Assembly: GCF_949628215.1 (NCBI RefSeq)
Contig: NC_134278.1
Span: forward strand, 105,939,277 to 106,003,276
Length of the DNA stretch: 64,000 nucleotides
Reading direction: 5' to 3'
Origin: Phalacrocorax aristotelis
Taxonomy: Eukaryota > Chordata > Aves > Suliformes > Phalacrocoracidae
Shown one piece after another: positions 47,952-57,830 of the stretch. Under the pieces are notes generated by a model. That model ran no database searches. It had not been told where the DNA came from and worked only from the letters and a program-made list of their open reading frames with translations. Every line of letters begins with the position of its first letter. Position 1 is the first letter of the stretch. A program made the position numbers and the translations under genes.

Positions 47952-50900
47952 GTAGGGGCAGGGCGGAGGGGGCTTGGCGCTGCGGGCGGGCGGGCACATG
48001 CGGTTGAGTCACGCCGGGCAGCGGCGTGCCGGGGGTGCCCGGTCCCTCCGGGCACCGGCCCCTCTTCCCTTCCCGGGAGGCGGCGGTGGTGCCGGCTCCT
48101 CCAGGCGGGAGAGCGGGCGAACTGCCGGCGGTGCCCCCGGAGCTCGTCCTGCCGCTGCTTGGCGCCGTCAGCAGGCTTTTCCCCCGCTCGCACCTCCTTC
48201 TCCTCGGCGGCGCTGGGGCCGGGCAAGGTGTGAAATGCTGCACGTCGGGCCGGGCGGGAGCGCTGGGCTGAGCCCCCGGGCATCTCCGCCGGCTTCCACC
48301 CCTGGGCTGGGCCCCCGGGCATCTCCGCCGGCTTCCACCCCTGGGCTGGGCCCCCGGGCATCTCCGCCGGCTTCCACCCCTGGGCTGGGCCCCCGGGCAT
48401 CTCCTCCGGCTTCCACCCCTGGGCTGGGCCCCCGGGCATCTCTGCCTGCTTCCACCCCTGGGCTGGGCCCCCGGGCATCTCTGCCTGCTTCCACCCCTGG
48501 GCTGGGCCCCCGGGCATCTCTGCCTGCTTCCACCCCTGGGCTGGGCCCCCGGGCATCTCCGCCGGCTTCCACCCCTGGGCTGGGCCCCCGGGCATCTCTG
48601 CCTGCTTCCACCTGCGGCAGGGGGATGCACTGCCCTTTGTGGGTGCCGTGCCATCTGTGGGAGGCTGGGGTTAGGTGCTGTGAAATTGGGAGTGTACCCT
48701 CATGCTCAGCAAGCCTGACTCTGGGTATCTCCGTGTGCACCTTGAAACCGGTGACATGTTTCTGGCTTATGTCTTCCAGAGTCATGAAGAAGATGACAGG
48801 AAGGTAAGGAGGAGAGAAAAAAATCGGGTTGCTGCCCAGAGGAGCCGGAAGAAGCAAACTCAGAAAGCAGATAAACTTCATGAGGTGAATGAGTACTTGA
48901 TGTTTTGCAGGCACAGCTTGGGCACCGAGTGCGGGACTTTACATTAAACGGGACTTGAGCAGGCGTGGGCCTGTCTTCACGCTAATCCAGCTCAGAGAGG
49001 TGTGGGTGTGAGGCAGACACATGTGTGCTACAGGGTGCCTGGTCGGGAACTCCTGGACACTGATGCTCACGTCGGACGGTGCAGCTCTGCCATCGGTGAT
49101 ACTGTTGGGGAGAGAGAGATGTGGTCCTGCCCTTGCCTCACCCTCCCTTTTTCGCTATTCCTATGACAACCCAGTGAACTGGATCACAGGGTTCCTCTGG
49201 GCTAAAACAAACCAATTTTCTTCTGGATCAGTGTTAAGCTTGTCATGTTTGCTATGGCAGTGGATGAATGCTTGCTGCCTTACGAGGGAGAAGATGACGG
49301 AGGAGGAAGGGACCATGCTGCTTAGTGGCAGTGCTGGCTTAAGTCAATTCTAAAATTGTGGTGTGAGACAGAAATACCCAGTTTGAAAAGGCTTCTTAGG
49401 AACTTCAAAACCTCCAAGCGTGAGAGCTCGGTTCAGTTAGCTGTTATACTTGTATGCTCTGATAAATAACAGTGGGTGTTTCCAAAAAACTATGAAAGTA
49501 ACTGATTCTTCCAGAAACTCTTAATACTTCTCAATATCACAATGTGGTGTAGTTTTCTCATGTCCCCACTGCAAACGCTGGAGGACAGGAATCCCCTTTC
49601 TCTGTTTTGGGATGTTACCTCACACAACAGTGCTTTTGTTGTAGCCAGGGCTCTTGGGGTAAGTGTTCTGCAGATGTGGCTGAGTCAGTTGTTCAGCTTT
49701 GGAGGTTTAGCATGGGCTCTTCTCTTTCTCAGTGTGGAAGGACCTGCTAACAGTCAGCAGTGGCCAAGAGGGACAGTGTGGGGAATTTCAGGTTTGGTTT
49801 TTCCCAGATCTCTGAGTCAGTGCCTGAGAATGCCAGGTGCAGGGTACTTCTGGAAAGGGGTAAGCCCTGGCTTTTGTGGAATCATTTCTGGGTCCTGTGC
49901 CATCCTGCAGCCTCTCTGATGTTCCTCCTGGACTTGAGGATCTTCCTTGTGCTGGGAATCTTCATTCTCAGGCACACAGGTTTTCCCAGGTGCAGGCAGA
50001 TCTGGCTGAATAGGCATTCATTCTTAGCAAGAACAATTTGATAGTCCTGTCCCCAAAAATGGGACAGAGCAATGGGAGAGTAACGCTTACTCCAAAACCC
50101 AACCCCATGGGGTTTGGGGCAACAAGAGGTGAGCAGAACCAGAGTCAGGGATGGACAAATTGGCTGGAGTTTGGCTACAGTAATGTGTTAGGAGGACCGT
50201 GCCTGTTTTACTCTGTGGGTGAGAGGTGGCGGAAGGGTGAGAGAGAGGGCAAGGGGATCCATACTTCTGCAGCAAAGGACAACAGAGGCAGTGCCAGGCT
50301 GCCCAGAGGAGTGTTGCATGTGAGGCTCTCCCTGCTGCCTGATAAACAGGCCTTTTAAGGCACGTGCAGGCTTTGAAGTTTGCTCTGAAGCTTTCCCAGG
50401 GAGGTGAGACTGAGTGGGTGAGTGTTGAGCCCTAGGCCAGCCGCGAGGTGCAGACACCTGCAGGTTTTCTGTGGGCTGGCTATGAACCTCTAGCTCTCTT
50501 CTCTTTGGGATGAGAAGTCTTGACAGCAGGGACACTTGAAATATGTAGTTATCAAAAAATGTGATACATGAGTCTTGCATCCATCACAAAAGTATGCTGC
50601 AGGGCATCTCAAAACTCCCCTGCAGTTAACAGCAGCTTATTAATTGCCAGAGAATCATTAGCTCAAAAGCAGACTGGGTCAGGAATAACCAAGGCAGTGG
50701 TCAGGCCTTCTGGTAACAAAGCAGGACTGGGAACAAACTCACATGATGCTCCCCTCCTCCTGCCCTTGAGTTCCCAGGCATCTGAGCAGGTGGCTGGGCT
50801 GGAGGACAGCAGCTGACACAAGGCACATTGTGCTAGGTGTGCATCTCAGCTGGCATCAGGGTAAATGGCCTTTCCCTGCACTGGCCTGGGGTAGGGGCTG

Positions 50901-51512
50901 CCCTTTCCTTATCAGCAATGCCAGGCACCAGGTTTTCCTGGAACCTACCTATGCTTGGTGCTTTCATTTTTCTCTGCTCTGACAGTGCAGAGCTGCCCTG
51001 CTCAGCCCTTCGTAGCAAAGGCAGCCCAGAGCTGGAAGAGGCCACCACAGGGACGCAGCCACCTGGGCTGCTGGGGACCCCCGAGGGCAAGCGGCACCTC
51101 CTGATCTTCAGGGCCGCAAAAGGAATCACAGGGTGGTCAGCGCACCGGTTGTGAAGCACTTGCCCTGTGCCAGCACCCAGGCTGTTTCTGTCTTTCCTTA
51201 GCATTTTGCACACTGTAATAAGAAACCACATAGTTTTGTTACAGTTACATGAATATACTGAAGGTGGAAGCACTGAAAGGAATGTTTTGACTATGAGTAG
51301 GCTCTTTATTTTTTTTTTCCTTCCAGGAATATGAGTCCCTTGAGCAAGAAAATACCTCCCTGAAAAGAGAAATCGGAAAGCTAACAGATGAAATGAAACA
51401 CTTGAGTCAAGTGTTGAAGGATCATGAAAAGGTCTGTCCACTATTGCACTGCACCATGAACTTTGTGACCGTACCAAGGCCCGATGCACTCGCCAGCTGC
51501 CTGCCAAGATGA
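47874..51512 (+). CDS. BATF3: BATF3, AP-1 family bZIP transcription factor (complete, 122 aa)
   Basis: Three exons join in phase (47874-47951, 48780-48884, 51327-51512) into 122 residues, against 127 in human. Residues 33-58 are the basic region, with the DNA-contact signature N-x-x-AA-x-x-SR (N41 to R49). Leucines at 59, 66, 73, 80 and 87 form a perfect heptad zipper. The C-terminal tail CPLLHCTMNFVTVPRPDALA matches human CPLLLCPMNFVPVPPRPDPV and separates it from BATF and BATF2. BATF3 pairs with JUN proteins, works with IRF4/IRF8 and is required for cross-presenting dendritic cells in mammals. The start at 47874 was chosen because MSCAVPAA resembles human MSQGLPAA; the frame stays open upstream to an ATG at 47202. 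Intron 1 contains a minisatellite. Confidence 0.95.
48005..48011 (+). promoter_or_regulatory. Perfect AP-1 site (TGAGTCA) in BATF3 intron 1
   Basis: The consensus heptamer lies 54 bp after the exon 1 donor, inside the CpG island. BATF3-JUN dimers bind this sequence, so feedback is possible but inferred. Confidence 0.5.
48265..48613. repeat. 39-bp minisatellite, about nine copies, in BATF3 intron 1
   Basis: The element CATCT recurs at 48281, 48320, 48359, 48398, 48437, 48476, 48515, 48554 and 48593, an exact 39-bp spacing. The unit runs GGGCCCCCGGGCATCTCC, then CGCCGGCTTCCACCCCTG. Units 1, 2, 3 and 8 have CGCCGG, unit 4 has TCCGG, and units 5, 6, 7 and 9 have TGCCTG at the variable site. Because 39 is a multiple of three, it creates long spurious open frames on both strands. 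Confidence 0.95.
48780..48884 (+). CDS. BATF3: BATF3 coding exon 2 (basic region)
   Basis: Encodes SHEEDDRKVRRREKNRVAAQ and RSRKKQTQKADKLHE, nearly identical to the human basic region. Acceptor TTCCAG, donor GTGAAT, phase 0. Confidence 0.96.
51327..51512 (+). CDS. BATF3: BATF3 coding exon 3 (leucine zipper) with stop
   Basis: Encodes EYESLEQENTSLKREIGKLT, then DEMKHLSQVLKDHEKVCPLL and a tail ending SCLPR before TGA; human also ends GCLPR. A long T tract precedes the CAG acceptor. Confidence 0.96.
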   Translation, partial: EYESLEQENTSLKREIGKLTDEMKHLSQVLKDHEKVCPLLHCTMNFVTVPRPDALASCLPR

Positions 51513-51925
51513 GAGCTGTCCTCGATCGCCTTTAAATGTGATGTGTGAAAGTGCCATTAATGGGAGATTTGAAGAACTGCCTACTTATGGTGCAGGTCTT
51601 CCATCGAAGAGGGCTGGACTTGACCACATTGAAGTGTTACAGTCTTCTGAATCTCGGGAAAACACCAGTATGGAAAAAAAGACAATTCAAACTGCGTCTT
51701 CTCGTTTGGTAGTATCTTCGAGCCATGGTTTTGCATTCAGAAATGTCAAAGTCTGGTGCAGCCCACCATCGTACAATGGAATGTAGACAGGGAAACGTAT
51801 CAACCTTGGGCTGGGAAGCCTTTCTCCCACACATCCACTGCCAGTAACCCTTTGTCACTTGTCATCCACGTATATCACATTCTGGCTGCTGGGGATTTTT
51901 TTTTTTCCTCTAAACAAGTTTGGTT

Positions 51926-51931
51926 AATAAA
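51926..51931 (+). terminator. BATF3: BATF3 poly(A) signal (candidate)
   Basis: AATAAA 414 bases after the stop. Another lies near 52647, which would give a longer 3' UTR. Confidence 0.5.
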
Positions 51932-54900
51932 AGTGATGTCCAATCTTTATGATGTTTTCTACCTTCTTCAATAATCAATGTATTTATAACATCTCTACTT
52001 TTTCTTTACTGGTTAAACCCAAAGTCTAATGCTAATCTTCCTGTCAGTTGTTTTATTATTTGCTTATTGCCTTTTCATTGGCTCTTCTTTTGAAGTATAT
52101 GTAACAAATGAGTTTTCCCAGTTTTTATTTCTTTAATAGCCCCAATCACCAGCCCTGCTGACATTAGTTCTTGGAGCGTTTTATATCCTAAAATATGGCT
52201 TAGACAATTTCTAATGATGATTGTCTGCTCTGTGTGGAAGGAAAGCAAACCAGAATTTGCTGGTTCTACACGTTGTTTTAAAAAGCAGATTTTAAAATTT
52301 ACTGTTTTAATGCACCCACTGGAAATTACAAGTATCTTGATCCTTCATCTTGCGTGTTGCTTGTGGTAAATGATGTCCATGGATAGAACAAATTGAGTTT
52401 AGCTAATCATTTTGTTCTATGTCCACACTGAAGATGTTTGATAACTGCTTGCAAGAAAAACATTGTTTTAACTTTTTTTTTATTGAAAAGGTAGAATTAT
52501 GACGGTGTGACTGAGAAATATACAGAAAAATGTGTTTACTTTCTCTGATGATTCTTAGTAGTGTCAAGCTCTAGAAATGTGAATGCTGTAGCCTGGGATC
52601 CAGAAGAGAGTGTTTTTCTCACAGTATTTCCCAGTCAAAGAGCCCCTTTGGATAATAAAAAGCTCCGCCCCTTTGCCAACACTCTCACTTCAGCATTTCA
52701 GTTTTTTTCAGTTCAACTCATGGGATTAATTTCTCCCCTCACCAGGATTGTAATATTTATCAGCAGGATATGATCTGAAATGTCTGAAAGATATTTTTTC
52801 TTTTTTAGCTTCTTTAGCAGTATGATACATTGCTGATCACTGCCAAGATAGAATTGGGGAGACTGTGTAGTCAACTCTGCCTTCTAAAGGGCCCTCTTGT
52901 GCCGTTGTACTAGGCTAGAAACTCAACAGGCATGAGCTGTTGGTTTATGTAAAAGTTTTCATTAGGTTGTCCCCAGGAGAATTTTCAGCATTTGCAGAAG
53001 CTAGCTACAGCCTAAATGCAGTCTTCAAAGTTTCTTATGGTCATGTAAGAACTGAGTCATCCTGCAAAGAAAGTTGGGTGCAGTCCCTGCCAAGGAAAAT
53101 GAAAGTTTCTGGACACTTCAAAACTTGCGTTTTGGGTAATGTCCTTGATATGATTCTGTGTGTCACCCTGAAGAAAGGAAGCTATCTTAAGCATCTTCAT
53201 CCATCCACCCACCCACATTCCTTCAGGCCCTGGATGCCACTGTGTAATTTGGGTTCAGTAGAGGTGTAACAGGGAAGGAGGAGCATAGTGGAAACGAACA
53301 ACCTTCACTCTGGGAAAATTGATTCTAGCTTAGGATGGAGGGAGAGTGAGAGAGGATGTCTCACATCTCTTAACTAGGTAGGTGCCATTGAGCTGAGGCT
53401 GGGAATGGAAAGTAGCTAGTTGAGGTCAGGGCTGGCACAAAGGCAGGGTCTCTCCCATGGAGCCCTTCAGACCCTCAAAAATGGAAGGAAAGAACCTCCT
53501 TGTCCAAGACAGCCCACCCCAGCAGAATCCTTCTAAAGATTTTTGTCCTACAGATGCTTGCTTCTAGAAGTAGAGATCTAGTTCCTTGTATAAAATCCTC
53601 CTCCTTACACATTTATTCTTCTAAATATCTGCCTAGAAACTGGCTCCAGCTTATCATTTGGTAGTCCAACTTTTGTTGTACACTCTTCATGAGTAAGCAC
53701 TATTCTCATTCTGCGATGCAAGCTTTAGCCTGTTTCTGCACTGGAGTTTATTGGTTTATTAACTCTATGTCTATGCAGAGTGTACAGGGGAAGACAACCT
53801 CATTCACAGCAATGTTGTGTCCTGGCAATAGCAACCCAAGTCCAAGGTTATGCTGGGAAGGGCTGGGAGCCCTGCAGGGGCCCACACTGCCACCAGTTCC
53901 TTCCCACAACTGTAGGTTGTAGCTCCAGCCTGTGCATCATGCCAATTACTAACAGCAGGCTTTGAACCTTCCAGGGCCTGGGCTGCTTCCTCCTACTTCA
54001 TCTATTGCATCACTTTTTTTTCCCAGCACTATTTCCAAAGGGTCTTATGGATCATTCTTCTGTTTAATAGATTAACTGAGGCATCTCTCACAAACAGTAC
54101 ATTGTGTGACTAATGTTCGAAGGCAGCTGGGAACCCCAAGCAAAAGAAGTGAGCAAAATGAGTGTCCCAAGCCAAATAAACCCAACATTCTGATATATTT
54201 ATAGAATTAATGTCATAGCTGAATCATGGGTCAAAAGGGACAATGAACTGTTAAAGCACAGGCGTATGTATCCCTAAGCAAATCATAAGCATACAGGCTG
54301 GTCACACTCCTTACAGGAGCTGTTCATAAGGTTATTGATTTACAGAGAGTTTCAAAACCGAAAGTATGTCCTGGAGCCTGGGATAATTGTTACATGAATA
54401 GGGAACCAGAAAGGAGAACAGAAAGGAAAAGGCCCATTTGTTAAGGAAGCAACAGAAAGTTCTTCTTCAGATCCAAACCTCTCCTTTTGCATCAGGGTAT
54501 TACACTATCACAAAAAATGTTTCATACCTATATCTGGCTAAAATACTGCTTGATGTATTCTAGCTTCAGAAAGCTTCCTTTAGTTTATTTAGTTTGACTT
54601 GTTCCCTATGAATGTGGTCTGTAAACATTCCCATGGTTTTTCAGTCACAGGTCTATAGGGAAGATCTTTTCTATGTTCAGATGGTGGTTCCCGTGAGGAG
54701 TACTGTGAATTGCTGTCATCTTTGTGGATGCATAATGTGGATGAGGGTTGCCAAGTAAGCTGGATTTCGCCTTTTAAGTTCACAATGAAGGTTACAGTTT
54801 GTCTAGATTTGGTTAGCGCGGATTTCCTTTTTATATTTTCTGTGACTCTAATGAAGAAGCAAAATACTCAGTGCAAACTTACCCACAGATGAAAGTATTA

Positions 54901-57149
54901 ATTCCAGGAGCAGACTAGGTCTGATTCAGCTATTTGTCTATTCATTTCTTTCAGTTGTTGTTGGGTCAGATTTAAATTGATCATATTTTGAAAAGATAAT
55001 TTTAGCCTTCAAAGGTTAAAAAAAAAATCAACAGAAAGACGAAGTCAAGCTTCCCAAAACTGCTAGCGTGAGTGTAACAGAGATCAACTCTTGTACCTCA
55101 AGAGAGCTGATTAGAAAGTCTTGCTCCCCCCCACTGGTGTTTTACATTCATGCCTGTGAACATCTATAAATGCCTTCATGTACTCACCCAGAGTCTTGCT
55201 AAAATAAACCTTTTAAAAAACATATTTAAACCAACCTATTTTACAGACTTTCTGTTCTTTTCCCTGGTACCTTTTACTGTCGTCTACTGCTCCTTCTGTA
55301 ACACCTGCTGACCTCATCTGCATTTGGTATTTGCAGTAGCCTTTGTATTCTCTCACCATTTTATTCCAAATGCCACTTTTTTCCTTCTTCCTTCCTGTTT
55401 CTTTCTGTTCCTACGTAGTTCCTATGTATGTGACAACATTGCTTAATGTTACTGGTATTAGAGAAACATGGCTAATCTGTAGGAGCATATAGAAACTGAA
55501 CTTCACTGGTACACCCTGTATATGATTAAAAGGCTTTGATGTGTGATTAGTTTTGTTAATTGGATATTAAGGAAGGTGTCTGTGCAGTCTTTTAAGATGT
55601 ACTTTGAAGTGACATAACCTTTATTGTAGCCTATAAAACCCATACTGTTTCCTGTCCATAGATGAAAGCTTTGCTGCATGGCATTTGGGGTTTCCATCTG
55701 TGAATCAGTCTAGAATTTCTGCCTCAGTGAAAGTGATAGATAAAACAACCATTAAAAAAAAAAAAATCCCTTTTCTCTTCTTCCCATCAGGGTAGTGATA
55801 TAATTCCTGTCACAGGAAGGAAGCATGTCTGATAAGCAGGAGAAGTGGTGGGTTTATTTACTGTTACAAAGACTATGGTTATTCTCTTTATAGGAGGGTA
55901 GGAGTTTTCTGTTTGTAAACCCTGAGTTACTGTCAAGTGGTCACTGAAGAAACATTTTGCATGTACATACAGCATCTGGTGTGGGCACACATCCATAAGG
56001 GAGTGAAAGAATTTGGATTAAATCTTAGCAGAAACGTGGGGTTTACATTGATTTCACTGGAAGTAGAAACAGACCTACAGCTGCCTCAGAGGACATGTGG
56101 CACTATGCTTACTAACTTGGGTAATATTTAACTCAAGAATAGCTACAGGCTACCTTGAAATAGATAATTCTTAATAAGGAAACCATAGTAACAATCATCT
56201 CTGGGATTGCGCGCTCCTTTTCTGGTACTCATTCAGGTTTTCTCCTAGATAGTTCCTATGGAAAAAAATTCCGTAAGAATAGGGTAGGAATTTTTTCTCC
56301 CAATGTAGAATTTTTAAACCATGACATCAAGTGTGAGGGCTTGACTACTCTGGAAATAGCTGGCATAGCTTTTGCAAATAGTCTCTTCTCTACTAGTTAT
56401 GTGTTTGGTCTGCTCTAAGGGAATCATTATGGTTCTCTTTAGAAGTGGATAAGCTAAACCGCAAAGGCCTGTCTTGGTATAGAATGAAAACATTCATTTG
56501 AGGAGCTAGCACCAAATGACTACTGTGCCTCAATTTCACAGCTTATCTCATCCTGAAGCGGCTTTTTCATGTAGGCAAACAGAAAATGACATCTCTAATA
56601 GGTGTGCTTGTTTTAAATCCGCATTAGAAGAGTTTTTATTGTATGTGTTTAGTAAGCTCTGTAGACTGCCACTATAGCTTACTGCCCTCATCCGGGTACT
56701 GTCCAATTAAGCCTACCACAGACTGTTCCCCTCAGAGCTCAGTTTTGGATTGATGTCTCCAATTATCTGGAAGAGCTTTCTCCTTTAACTGTCTCAATAA
56801 TGAACTTGTTGTCATGTTTTCATTATTCTAAATTATTGAAATGTCAAAACTCTTGAGATTCTAAGAAAGGGACATAAGTAAGCTCTCTTGGGATAAGCAA
56901 ATTATTAAGGTTTGTCTTCCCATTGTAAAGTAAATTTTGAGAATACTAATTTGTTATCTGTCTCAGGTAAAATAATTGAGGATAAGAAATAACCAACAAG
57001 ACCCTGCTTAAATATTTGATGCAGTGCTATACAAGATACAATTACTTCAGCTGGAGATGATGTGAAATAGTACAAGAATTGAAAAAGAGAACTAGCTGAA
57101 GGAAAATGGCAATAGTTTTTTTTGAAGAGGGAGCTATCAGGCTAAAGAA

Positions 57150-57830
57150 TGGTTTATAAGTGGAGGTTCTCAAGGATTGATTGTAGACCACTCTCTTTTA
57201 GTATCTTTGGTAAGGACTTTGGATACAAAGGATCCATTAGAACAGAAGATTGAAATATCATGCAAAAGAAACTGCATGACCTTGCAGAAGAGGCTAGAAA
57301 TGCCATGATAATTAATCACAGAGCCACAAAATCATATAACAGCCCAGGTTGGAAGGGACCCCAGAACATCAGCTGGTCTAGCCTTTTGTGGTAAAGGGAA
57401 CCTAGATGAGATTACCTAGCACCCTGTCATGATGCAAAATATACAGTCATAAACTTGAAGAACTATTAACAAGAATTTCTGTCACAGGGTGGAGACTCAT
57501 CAATTGGAAATGACAATGGAATGAACAAGCAAAGGCATATTAGCCAGTAACTGATGCTGAGGCACCAACGCAGTGGGGCAACAAGGAAGTTAAATAGAAA
57601 CTCAGATGAATAGTAATGGGATTATTTTTTTATTTGTATGTTTGTGTTCTTAAAAAGAGAAATATCAATGTAATTATGCAGTTGCCTGGCAAAAGCTCAT
57701 CTGGATTCTGCATAAATTTCTGCTCAACCATGATAAAAAGAGATGAACCAAAACTATTACAGGTACATGAAAGGGCTGCTAGGAAGATTAAGGGAACGAG
57801 GAATCTATTTTTTCTGGGATGTTGTTTTAG
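57150..57830 (+). mobile_element. Old CR1/L3-like LINE remnant, interrupted
   Basis: GGAGGTTCTCAAGGATTG at about 57162, followed by TTTAGTATCTTTGGTAAGGA near 57197, resembles the late reverse-transcriptase block of CR1. A later stretch, GGGCTGCTAGGAAGATTAAG near 57773, resembles its downstream region. It is highly diverged and split by the CR1 fragment at 57318-57430. Confidence 0.45.
57318..57430 (-). mobile_element. CR1 LINE 3' end fragment, reverse orientation
   Basis: Read on the plus strand, CACAAAATCATATAACAGCC, then CAGGTTGGAAGGGACCCC and ATCAGCTGGTCTAGCC, are the complement of the CR1 3' terminus. It sits inside an older, oppositely oriented LINE remnant. Confidence 0.75.

Larger units (their letters stand above)
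47040..48260 (+). promoter_or_regulatory. BATF3: BATF3 CpG-island promoter
   Basis: A very CpG-rich block surrounds exon 1. Two overlapping perfect Sp1 boxes (GCCCCGCCCC) lie at 47757-47766 and 47762-47771, about 105-115 bp upstream of the start codon. A five-copy GCCCT run follows at 47777-47801. There is no TATA box. Confidence 0.75.

Noticed and set aside
47101-48654. Very long open frame (517 codons) on the minus strand, and several 280-400 codon frames on both strands
   Set aside because: They lie in the BATF3 CpG island and the 39-bp minisatellite. Stop codons are rare in such GC-rich DNA, and a period divisible by three keeps frames open. The peptides are Pro/Gly/Arg-rich with no domain.
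48885-48947. Read-through of BATF3 exon 2 giving 20 extra residues and no zipper
   Set aside because: A good GTGAAT donor is present and the zipper exon follows in phase. No poly(A) signal was seen just after the stop.
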